This document shows, piece after piece, positions 38,299-47,819 of a stretch of DNA of 64,000 nucleotides. The stretch's first letter is position 1. Each line of letters opens with the position of its first letter. The stretch is from Skeletonema tropicum. Lineage: Eukaryota; Bacillariophyta; Thalassiosirophyceae; Thalassiosirales; Thalassiosiraceae. Under the pieces are notes generated by a model. It worked only from the letters and a program-made list of their open reading frames with translations. It searched no databases and was not told where the DNA came from. The stretch is taken from positions 930,001-994,000 of the forward strand of contig CM074145.1 of the NCBI GenBank assembly GCA_037178625.1, written 5' to 3'. Both the position numbers and the translations under genes were made by a program.

Positions 38299-40439
38299 TT
38301 ATTTGGTCATGCACTTCGAATCATACCAAAACTTTGCATCACAGCACGCTTTTTTGGTAGAATGAAAATCTTCCCACGACTGCGCAACTCCACCACAAGG
38401 CCACGCTCCATTACAGTCTTGAGCACATCCCCCACCACCGTTATATTTGGCGTACCACTGACCAGTCCCCGCATAATCAGTACCCATACATGTGTTGACG
38501 TCATAATTGAAATGTGTTTCACAGCATTCCTTAAGCGTTTTAGACAAATACCACTGTTGATTTTTTAACATGTAGTTTGGCATCTTCATGTCATTCAGAC
38601 AAGTATACGAATTACCGATGGACCAATCGGGATAGTATTCACCACTGACTGGTGGTATTGTCCCAGAACAATCATAATAATCCCAGTGGTAGAACTTCTC
38701 GCAGCATTCTTTTCTCGTGTTGGAAAGGAAGTATTGAGCATACTGAAGCATGTAGTAGGGCTCGAAACCTGTTTTTGACATTAAGAAGACACGTTGCGTG
38801 AGAACTCACACATGATACAAACAAGCATGCACATAGTAGATATCGAGCAGTATCAGTATCACGTTTCCTTTGCTTACCGTCATGAACACAGCCTGCATTG
38901 GCACCCTCCCAATCAGGATAAAAGAGCATTACATTACAGTCGTCGTGGTCCGGAGGATACCTACCCATGCAAATATCATAATTGAACCCACCAAAGAACT
39001 TTTGACAGCAAGAATCCAATGTACTAGATAACCACGATGTAGGATTTAATTCCATATAGTCGGGTTCGCCGCCGTCACTCCTACAGGTTAGAGGTTGAAA
39101 GAATGTGTATTTGAGGACACATATACATTATTTAGGTGTGTTTCTGCACAGATGATTCAGGACTGTCAGGAAACGAAACTTACCTACACCCAAAAGCGCC
39201 TGGAGTCCAATCAGGATAGAATAGATTGACACCAGGAGGCTTTGAAGGTGACTCCGTTGGCATGGAGGAAGGAGAGCAAGATGGCGTGGCAGATGGTTCG
39301 GACGATGGTTCCGAAGAAGGCTCGGAAGAAGGCTCCTCAGACGGATTCGAAGACGGCTCTGAGGATGGAGATTCAGATGGTTCCGAGGAAGGCTCCTCAG
39401 ACGGATCCGAAGACGGCTCTGAGGATGGAGATTCAGATGGTTCCGAGGAAGGCTCCTCAGACGGATCCGAAGACGGCTCTGAGGATGGAGATTCAGATGG
39501 TTCCGAGGAAGGCTCCTCAGACGGATCCGAAGACGGCTCTGAGGAGGGAGATTCAGATGGCTCGGAAGAAGGTTGTGACGATGGCTCAGACGAAGGCTTG
39601 GAAGAGGGTTGCGAAGACGGCTCGGAAGAAGGTTGTGACGAAGGTTCCAATGATGGATTCGATGAGGGCTCCAAAGACAAAGAGGGCTGTTGTGACGGCA
39701 TTTTGGTTGGTTCAGCAGTTGGCGCAGGCTCTTGAATCCACTGCTGCTGAGATTTACAATTACCAGTGCCATATTGTGTCTTTTGTACTTGAGGCACCCC
39801 ACCAACCACAACTCCAGTGTTACAACCACTTTTGACACCAAGATAAAAAGAAGATCCCTGTTCTTGGATCCTGCTTGAGTCGGACAGGGACCCATTGTTG
39901 ATTCGAGGACGACGTATCACAATCTGCAATAGTGACAGATTCCAAAATCGCCACCACTAGTACTAGGGTTAGCTTGAAGACATTTGTTATTGTCGACACT
40001 GCTGTGGATACGATTCGAGTCGTCAAAATACCAAGATTGAGAAGGGTTAGGGCTGCCATCACAAGTTTGAAGAGAGAGAGAAGTTCCATCCCAGTTGATG
40101 CAAAGGTTTTGGTTTTGGTTATTCTTGAATCTCACAAGGGCTTGTAAGCGGCGGCTTACAAGGAATGTCGTATGATGCTCCTGGAATTATTGTGAAAAAT
40201 CAAAGAGTTTAGTGGAGATAGATGTGCAGAAACAAAAAATACAAAAGCTTGTTTTGTGCAAGGGAACCCTTTATGAAACAACTCCGATTTCAACATAGAG
40301 ATCATCCTCTCACCTTTTCATTCGATCCCACTCCCGAATCCTTCAACTTCAACCCATCCCCCGTCGTTCCAGCAGCATCAGCTGAGCCAATGCGACTAGT
40401 GACAAAAGGTGCAAGTGTGAGAGCAGTAGCAAACTTCAT
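38299..40439 (-). pseudogene. Lectin/PS-repeat/YPDW gene, copy B, frameshifted
   Basis: The exon structure and signal peptide of copy A are all present (ATG at 40439, stop at 38299). Relative to A there is a one-base insertion at about 39939 (CAGATTCC versus CAGTTCC) and another at about 39884 (TCGGACAGGG versus TCGGTAGGG). The lectin domain is therefore read out of frame and the remaining PS and YPDW regions cannot be reached in the original register. The rest of the coding sequence is almost identical to A, so decay is recent or the indels are assembly errors. Confidence 0.8.
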
Positions 40440-41169
40440 GATATGTGAATACGTTGTAAACTGTGAAGAAAATCAACAAAAAAGTAAAAGAGAACATTGT
40501 TAGTGAGTGATGATGGAGCTGCTGCTGACAAGGAAGATGACGAATATACACGATGATGCGCAATCCACAACACAATCCCCCTCGTTCCATTTCCATCCCA
40601 TCACATCCGTGACGGTTTGTCCTCCTCGCCCTCGTGGACATTTTTCTCTGAGTGTTGTTGCAGGTCACGGAGGGTTACTCTACCGCCACAGCAGCACAGA
40701 GGCACCGCCATGGAGTCAATAGCCTCCTTTGTTGACAGCAGCAATTGTCCGCTAATCCAGCCTGCAATCTGAAACGAGGAGACAACAAACATCATTGCGA
40801 TTCTTACCGGGAGCGTTGTGGACAGTATGTTGTTATCGGCGTCTTCGCACAAAATGTGGAAAATTATGAGTCGGCCGGAGTGAATGAAAAATGAGTAAGT
40901 AAGTAGTAGTTGCAAACTGCGACACCGTTGTGCAAATCGCTGGATTTTTTCTTATGCTTGGGGCTCAGGTAAATGAAAGAAAGATTAGAAGAAAGCGGTA
41001 CTCTGGTTCATTGGGACAAATTAGTGTTGATTTATCGGTACTCCAAACTGTCTGAAAGAGTAGAGTTGTAGGAGGAAGTGTGAGTGATTGTATTGTAACA
41101 GAGAAATTTGAAAGTACGTTGGTGGGTACTTAGTGTCACTCTAGAGAGAAGAAAAAGTGGATTGGAGTA

Positions 41170-41273
41170 CTCCCTCTGTCCCACAAAAAAGGATCTTAAC
41201 AAAGGAATTAGTATTTCTGATATCTACTTTTTTGTGGGACTACGATTCACTCTTTTTTGTGGGACAGAGGGAG
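41170..41273. mobile_element. Stowaway-like MITE, copy B
   Basis: The termini CTCCCTCTGTCCCACAAAAA and the mirrored GTGGGACAGAGGGAG are uninterrupted and TA-flanked. It is 104 bp long and represents the cleaner version of the element at 32423-32529. Confidence 0.88.
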
Positions 41274-41698
41274 TAAGTAGTGAGGGGGCTGGGTGCTGCG
41301 CTGCGGGAAATTACAGTTTGGTAGTTTTCTTACGTAAGTACTGTATCGGTACTGACGCTACTTACGTACTTTTTTTTTTGAATTTCTCGTACTCACTTTA
41401 CATGCTCAACCGAAAAATGTAAAGTGAGTCCGACTACGAGTTCGTACTCAGCCTCACTTTACATGAGCGATTTCGTACTCGGCCTCACTTTACATAGTGA
41501 CGAAGGTGGCATCATGAGCAATGGCTGGTTGTAACGATATAGGAACCCCTCCAATCCCCCCTCATTCAGATAACATTATTACCTACCCCCCTCGCTCTGA
41601 TTCCACCGCCGCCGCCGCTCCCGCCGTTGGCGTTGGGTGGTATTAATTATTATATTTTTATTATGTAAGACCCATCGCCACAAGTTTTCGTCACTGCA

Positions 41699-42731
41699 GT
41701 GAATTTGGATTCCAACCGCAAATACGTGCTTCCATTCAACGATGTCCAGGAGCGCCGGTGGAAACATTTTTATGGGGTGTTGCCGGATCTTTGCTGTATC
41801 ATATGGCGAAAATTAGATGCCCACAACTCAATCCACGGAGGTGATTTCAAACATCTCATGTGGGCTCTTTATTTTCTCAAGGTTTATGGTAAGGAGGAAG
41901 ATAACTCGAATTATTCAGGTGGAGTGGACGAGAAGACATTCCGGAAATGGACGCATATTTTTGTTGAAGCTATTTCCTTTCTAGAATCATCAGTGGTGAG
42001 TGTCGTTTCTTTCCTATTTGTAACTCATATTTCCCCTCAATGACCTCATCTCCCACTTTCCCCTTGTCTTCATGCCCTGCGACAGATAATCTGGGACGCA
42101 CGGATCATCGGCGACAGCCGGTCGCTTGTAGCAATCGACGGCACGGATATGCCAGCAGAAATCGGTTTCAATAAAGAATTCTTTGGAGTTAAATTTAATC
42201 ACAGTGGTCTGAAGTATGAAGTTGGGGTTTGCATCGCAACGGGGTACATTGTATGGATAAATGGCCCATTTAGATGCGGTCAAAATGATTGCTCTGGACT
42301 ATGGCGAGTCTGCTGTTGCTGATAGTGGCTACGTTGGTGAGCCTCACCATATCAGAACACCGCAAGTTGGAACCGAGGATGAACAAGCAATGCAAGACAA
42401 AGCAAGAGCACGACATGAGACGGTCAATAAACGCTTGAAAGATTTCGAAATGGTTGGTCAAAATGACTTCATTGAGTCGGATTTAGTTATCCACCTTCCT
42501 CCAGGCAATGAGTATCATCAGACAGATGAGAGTGTTAGTGGTCATCCTTTCATCAATAGCATCACGATTAGTGATGAAGAATTTCAGGATGAAAGACAAC
42601 GGGGGCGCAGAGCAATGGTTGTCTGGCTAATTGACTTGACGAAGAAGAGTAAGGATAAATCCATAAAATATAGCCAGAGAGACGTGGCCATTATGGACGA
42701 TTCATCAGATGATAATGACCTTTACGGATAG
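41699..42731 (+). pseudogene. PIF/Harbinger-like DDE transposase, broken
   Basis: Exon 1 ends at 41995, an intron runs 41996-42085 (GTGAGT..GCGACAG), and exon 2 continues in phase as IIWDARIIGDSRSLVAIDGTDMP, the DG(T/S) block holding the first catalytic aspartate. GYIVWINGPFRCG follows, then the frame shifts near 42265. The remaining frame (42261-42731) encodes VADSGYVGEPHHI with the second aspartate and HETVNKRLKDFEMV, typical of DDE_4/IS5-like enzymes. The acidic C-terminus ends at 42731. The left arm also has ATG-TAA at the likely start, where the right arm reads ATGAAA. Confidence 0.8.
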
Positions 42732-43032
42732 ACGATGTTGCCAGAGGTGGGTGGGTGGGATTTTTTTTCTAATCAATTTATTATTGTAATCTAGGTTTAT
42801 CCTATGCTGCGTCTCTTCGTCCCTTCCTCTATTGTACTCCCATTTCCACCCAACGAACAAGTAAGAGTGGTCCCTTTCCTTCTCCCTCGTACAAGTATGG
42901 CATGAAAAACACGACAGACAATAAATACTCCTACTAATTCGCAAACAAGCCCCAACTACGTTCTTCGATGATCCGTGCGTCCCAGATTATCTGTCGCAGG
43001 GCATGAAGATAAGGGGAAAGTGGGAGATGAGG

Positions 43033-43449
43033 TCATTGAGGGGAGAAATGAATTACAAATAGGAAAGAAACGACACTCACCACTGATGATTCTAGAAAGG
43101 AAACAGCTTCAACAAAAATATGCGTCCATTTCCGGAATGTCTTCTCGTCCACTCCACCTGAATAATTCGAGTTATCTTCCTCCTTACCATAAACCTTGAG
43201 AAAATAAAGAGCCCACATGAGATGTTTGAAATCACCTCCGTGGATTGAGTAGTGGGCATCTAATTTTCGCCATATGATACAGCAAAGATCCGGCAACACC
43301 CCATAAAAATGTTTCCACCGGCGCTCCTGGACATCGTTGAATGGAAGCACGTATTTGCGGTTGGAATCCAAGTTCACTGCAGTGACGAAAACTTGTGGCG
43401 ATGGGTCTTTCATAATAAAAATATAATAATTAATACCACCCAACGCCAA
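43033..43449 (-). pseudogene. Inverted duplicate of transposase exon 1
   Basis: The frame reads MALGGINYYIFIMKDPSPQV.. LDSNRKYVLPFNDVQERRW.. DEKTFRKWTHIFVEA and matches exon 1 of the left arm almost residue for residue. It runs into the intron and stops. It lacks the catalytic core and is part of the element's right arm. Confidence 0.85.
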
Positions 43450-44026
43450 CGGCGGGAGCGGCGGCTGCGGTGGAATCAGAGCGAGGGGGGTAGGTAATAA
43501 TGTTATCTGAATGAGGGGGGATTGGAGGGGTTCCTATATCGTTGCAAACAGCCATTGCTCATGATGCCACCTTCGTCACTATGTAAAGTGAGGCCGAGTA
43601 CGAAATCGCTCATGTAAAGTGAGGCTGAGTACGAACTCGTAGTCGGACTCACTTTACATTTTTCGGTTGAGCATGTAAAGTGAGTACGAGAAATTCAAAA
43701 AAAAAAAGTACGTAAGTAGCGTCAGTACCGATACAGTACTTACGTAAGAAAACTACCAAACTGTAATTTCCCGCAGCACCCTGTGTTGAGGAACTGTTTG
43801 CATTGATTCTCTCTAATACAGAACAGCCCTCTCTAGGTAGGAGTATTTATGAAATAGACATTAATACAGTCCACAAACCTCTTGGTCCTTTTGGAGCAAG
43901 AAAGAAGGTCCATTGAACAGAAAATGACTCGAAATAACTCCTGAGTGCCGTTGCTTCAATCCGAGCTTGTTTTTCTGACAATGTCATCAGAGAAAATATA
44001 GGCGCCTCTACATATCAGTAGGTGTC

Positions 44027-44227
44027 CACGACGGTTCATCTACGCGTAAATTTGACGGTTAGCGTCTCTCGCGCACACGCGCTTGTTATTTCAAAACTTC
44101 TGTAACAGAAAAATGCAATGACACATTAAAAGACACGCTATCAGCGCTTTTTGTCATTGGTTTTGTCACAATTTGGGATTTTTTGGGATTTTTCAAAAGA
44201 CGCTAACCGTCGCGGTGAACCGTCGTG
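44027..44227. mobile_element. ~200-bp MITE with CACGACGGTTCA termini, copy B
   Basis: Counterpart of 32799-33000, essentially identical, so this insertion predates the segmental duplication. Confidence 0.75.
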
Positions 44228-44276
44228 TGTCGGACCGCTACTGATAAGAGATGCCTGTCTTCTCTGAGGGAGATGG

Positions 44277-44775
44277 TAATACTTATTCCTTCGTCTCAAT
44301 TTCAGTCTACATGCGTATTCTAAGACGTGGTAAAGTATGTGGAAACGGTGCTATTTCTGGACGCTTGGGATGGTTTGAGTGTTATGCAGGGACGTCTGAC
44401 TTCTATCGCTTGGTTGCTAAGCCTCTGTTGTCTATGGGAACTGTAGGATCCATGGATTGTGAACGTAGGGCCAAACCTTTGAAGAACACCATTCTTACGA
44501 AGAATCGAAATAGGATGTGGATCCAACTGGTGTTGCACTTCTTCGAGGATACGAGAACCTTCATCATATCATGCATGCGAAGAAGATGCTTGGAAAGAGG
44601 ATTGCAGACTCCCTTAACCCTTAACTAGACTCGAGAATGGTGGACAGGGGTGAGTGCGAATAAGTAGTGAGTAAAATAAGCTAGTGACATTTGAAACTGA
44701 AATTCCATGAAATTCCATGACATTTCACCCTGCAACTTCCAAGAATTTCAAAAAGGGTGAAATTCCATTACACTA
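44277..44775. mobile_element. hAT-like element relic with 8-bp target duplication
   Basis: GGAGATGG occurs at 44269-44276 and 44776-44783, and copy A has a single GGAGATGG at this point. The right subterminal part has three GAAATTCCAT repeats. Inside lies the C-terminal end of a transposase: FYRLVAKPLLSMGTVGSMDCERRAKPLKN in one frame, then from about 44515 DPTGVALL.GYENLHHIM in another, ending TAA 44624. The LL..G.VGS...ER.AKP block resembles the hAT dimerisation region. The upstream transposase body is deleted. Confidence 0.75.
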
Positions 44776-44790
44776 GGAGATGGGTGCAAT

Positions 44791-45267
44791 AAGCCTGACC
44801 CGCCAAAACCTTCAGAGGAACAAAACCATTTTTTCACACACACCCACCATGGTAACTTGGCCGTAGGGAGATCGATAGGCTGGCACATGTACTCTACTTT
44901 ATGTCGGAAACGACGATAGGATCGTTTTCGGCTATATCTCACGATGTTAAATCTTGTTCATTTAGTTTGGGTTCCATCAGCCCTACGAGAAACAGTGATT
45001 CCATTGTAAGCTAGAGTTTGTTAGCCAAATTTGTCCAGTAATTACTATGGGCCGACAAAAATGCTTATCTCGGCGAGGAAATAAGATATTTATATGATTC
45101 TTTCATACGCAAGACCCGCACGAACACACTCGAAAGGGCTGTATCATTGGTTCTGTCTATATCTTGTCCATAGTGGAAATAAAATTCGGGGCTAGTTAGT
45201 ACGGCCGCCATGGTGGAGGTGTCTAAAAAAAGGTTTTGTTCCTCTGAGACGGGCGAAAGACAGGCTT
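44791..45267. mobile_element. 477-bp TIR element with AT target duplication
   Basis: Ends AAGCCTG..CAGGCTT extend into inverted repeats of about 70 bp sharing CAGAGGAACAAAACC and CCACCATGG. AT flanks both ends (44789-44790, 45268-45269), and copy A has the empty GTGCAATGCGG. No coding capacity. A 2-bp AT duplication differs from the TA of Tc1/mariner and is known from ISL2EU-type Harbinger relatives. Confidence 0.75.
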
Positions 45268-45408
45268 ATGCGGTTTATTTACGATAGGTATCATATCACT
45301 TAAAGTCTTCATACGCCGAGGGCAGAACCAAACAGCGTTGCAGTCGGGACCACGGGAGAGGGTTGTCTCTCCTACCACAGCTCGTTTAAAATCCCGGGAT
45401 ATATTGAC

Positions 45409-46048
45409 GTGAATGTCAATAAGCCTGTATACAGGCGAGATATACAAATAACGTCATCTACTAAGATATCAATCAAGCAAGCAGATGTCGCCCACTTCAT
45501 CATTAATGCCCCTCGTGCCTCGTCATGTGGTGCGCAAGAGGGTGCCTGTTATCATCATCATATTCAAAGAGGCAAGAAGGGAAACCCGTCCTTCTCCTCT
45601 CCAATGATGATAAAGCTGACATTGTTGTTCTTGGCTCTCTTGTTCAGTGTTGGGTTGAATGTTGAGATACTCGACAATATCAGCTGGCCCTTCATGTATT
45701 ATGAGGAGATGGGTGCAATGCGGTTTATTTACGTTATATACTTATCTATCCAAGATATCAATCAAGCAAGCAGATGTCGCCCACTTCATCATTAATGCCC
45801 CTCGTGCCTCATGTGGTGCGCAAGAGGGCGCCTGTTATCATCATCATATTCAAAGAGGCAAGAAGGGAAACCCGTCCTTCTCCTCTCCAATGATGATAAA
45901 GCTGACATTGTTGTTCTTGGCTCTCTTGTTCAGTGTTGGGTTGAATGTTGAGATACTCGACAATATCAGCTGGCCCTTCATTGTATTGGTTCTGCACATC
46001 AAACAAGCTGAATGGTGTGGGCTACAAACGACGCATCCAGTCCATTGA
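45409..46048 (+). other. Duplicated small-ORF unit, copy B
   Basis: Same arrangement as 33309-33996: two units with a 289-bp period, each with the MMIKLTLLFLALLF hydrophobic start. An indel near 45980 changes the C-terminal peptide relative to copy A, so the peptide ends are not conserved. Confidence 0.35.
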
Positions 46049-46120
46049 ATTCAATCAATATACCTACTACAATTAATCGGGACGATTTATGATGTTATGA
46101 AGGGTAGGTACTAAGGTTAT

Positions 46121-46247
46121 GATAGATAGATAGATAGATTATTTTATTCACTACTCCCTAGACACCTGTGTCAGTAGAGAAAGAAGAATTTAAACCTGGA
46201 GGGGCTCGGGCTGGTCCCCAACTAAAATAATCTATCTATCTATCTAT
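46121..46247. mobile_element. Small palindromic MITE with (GATA)n ends
   Basis: GATAGATAGATAGATTATTTTA at the left is mirrored by AAAATAATCTATCTATCTAT at the right over 127 bp, at the very end of copy B and absent from A. The interior includes CTAGACACCTGTGTCAG. The remaining sequence to 46445 shows nothing coding. Confidence 0.6.
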
Positions 46248-46445
46248 GTCAGAATAGAAGTAGATGGATAGATTATTTTCCATACGCTAAGTACGGTAAA
46301 TTTTTACCTATGTACCGTTACTAGCAATCATTTGAAACTCACAATTGAAATTGAAATTTAAAAGGTTTCATTTCCTTCAGCATTGCTCACTTTTACTGTC
46401 TAACCAATCTATCTCCATCCATCCTCAACTCACAACAGTACCATT

Positions 46446-46922
46446 ATGTTCAAGCTACGCTATTCCAAGAAGGCTTCCATTCTCGAGTGGGATAACCATA
46501 GCTTCGACTGCTGTCGTCCTTGCGAGGCCGACGCAATTGCCGACGAAATCATTGAGCTAGTGCAGTCGCTCGAGGTTAGCCCACAATGGTTGCAGGAGGA
46601 GGAATCATTGCCGTTGGAGAAGGCCAACGGTGAAGCTAGGCTTGTCTGTGAGACTTTATTGCTCGAAGCGCTGGGTGGGTTTCCGAATCTCCCGCACGCA
46701 GAAGATGGATGGGACGAATACAAAAGTTCCGATAAGCTGAATTTGGAGAGCTGGGGAGATGAGGAAGTCACTGACGCAAATCTCACGAAGAATAAGGATG
46801 GCACTGTGTCTTATGAGGCGCATACAATCCATTTTGCGGATCCTTACGGTGGCCTTTTCAATGTTGTCAAACTTGTTATCAAAGTTGATGTCGTCCAAGC
46901 AGATGATAATGAGGCTAAATGA
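46446..46922 (+). CDS. Conserved-looking acidic protein of unknown function
   Basis: The gene is intronless and encodes 158 residues starting MFKLRYSKKASILEWDNHSFDCC. It is soluble, strongly acidic and has no signal peptide. The central part is helix-rich (ADEIIELVQSLEVSPQWLQEEE) and the end beta-rich (YEAHTIHFADPYGGLFNVVKLVIKVDVV). I do not recognise the family. Codon texture, a clean start and the TAA just after a lysine-rich end support a real gene. Confidence 0.6.
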   Translation: MFKLRYSKKASILEWDNHSFDCCRPCEADAIADEIIELVQSLEVSPQWLQEEESLPLEKANGEARLVCETLLLEALGGFPNLPHAEDGWDEYKSSDKLNLESWGDEEVTDANLTKNKDGTVSYEAHTIHFADPYGGLFNVVKLVIKVDVVQADDNEAK

Positions 46923-47208
46923 ATCGCTTTCATTCCTGACGATTTCCGATTCATTCATCGTCCACGTATTGCAGCGCCAAAAGACAAGAGCAACGAGCTA
47001 ATCTCTCAGAAGAAAGGCCTTTTAGCAGTAGCAGAGGAGTCAGTCCTGTAATAATTTAGTCTTGATTTGAATTCAGTTCTTGTTCTTGTGCAAAGCACGA
47101 TACTTGTTTCCTTTTACTTCTGTCAACAAAAAGGTTGAGTTTGTTCTACTGACTTGAAGTTTGAACTCCGCCGTTAGTTGGTTGACTACCAATTCACCTG
47201 TTTACTCT

Positions 47209-47261
<53 letters not shown>

Positions 47262-47819
47262 CTGCCTCAGAGGGAGAGAGCGTCATCATTCCTTCAACTT
47301 ACCTTCAACACATTACTTCCGATAGAATGATTTTATCTGGCCTATCGCACAAACTGGAAACTGGCGAGACGCCAGCTTTCGGTCTTCTTTAGAGGCCTCC
47401 GACTGACCCGACCGGGCGGTCTCCGCTCCGCCGCCCGAGCAGCGAGACTAAAATAGACAAGTTGGGCAGACAAATTTGGCGCGTCACAACAGCCCACTTT
47501 CGCACGAACAGGTTGTATGTAAGAGTTCAAGTAGATAAGTACAATACTTAGAGTCATCAAGATGGTCTTCTTTTGTCTTTTGACTCAATCCCACATGCTC
47601 ACATCACTAGTAACTGCGGCCCGACGACATCCTATCATATAATCATCTATTTTGGAGTTGGCTGCTGCTTGGCAGTGGCAATCAGGGGCTTCGTTGCTTG
47701 CAAATTGAGCTTTGGAAGTTTCTCATAAGTGATACAATATCTTATCTTGGCAATCGAAGAACAAAAATACACCGGGGCGGGCTGCTGTCGCCCCCAGAGC
47801 TTTACTCAACAACAAAGAG
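46923..47819. other. Intergenic region with CT microsatellite
   Basis: A (CT)n run with one interruption fills about 47212-47261. A GC-rich inverted tract lies around 47380-47450 (GGCGGTCTCCGCTCCGCCGC). No gene is seen. This region includes the promoter of the RING protein gene. Confidence 0.5.

Larger units (their letters stand above)
41292..43780. mobile_element. Harbinger-type element with ~815-bp inverted arms, CTG target duplication
   Basis: Arms 41292 to about 42110 and about 42966 to 43780 are nearly perfect reverse complements, starting GGTGCTGC..GGGAAATTACAG. CTG flanks both sides (41289-41291, 43781-43783), and copy A has the empty site near 32541-32555. Both arms contain the transposase's first exon, its intron and the start of exon 2, so the 5' part of the element was copied in inverted orientation onto the 3' end. 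The centre carries the rest of a broken transposase. Arrays of CTCACTTTACAT-type motifs fill the subterminal 250 bp of each arm. Confidence 0.9.
38060..46122. repeat. Segmental duplication, copy B
   Basis: This is the direct copy of 27399-34044, starting 10.66 kb downstream. It lacks the 30545-32382 insertion but carries three of its own: 41292-43780, 44277-44775 and 44791-45267. Its lectin gene has frameshifts and one 60-bp unit fewer. Confidence 0.95.

Noticed and set aside
47380..47450. GC-rich inverted sequence considered as tRNA or structured RNA
   Set aside because: No acceptor/T-loop consensus (GGTTCGAATCC-like) could be placed.
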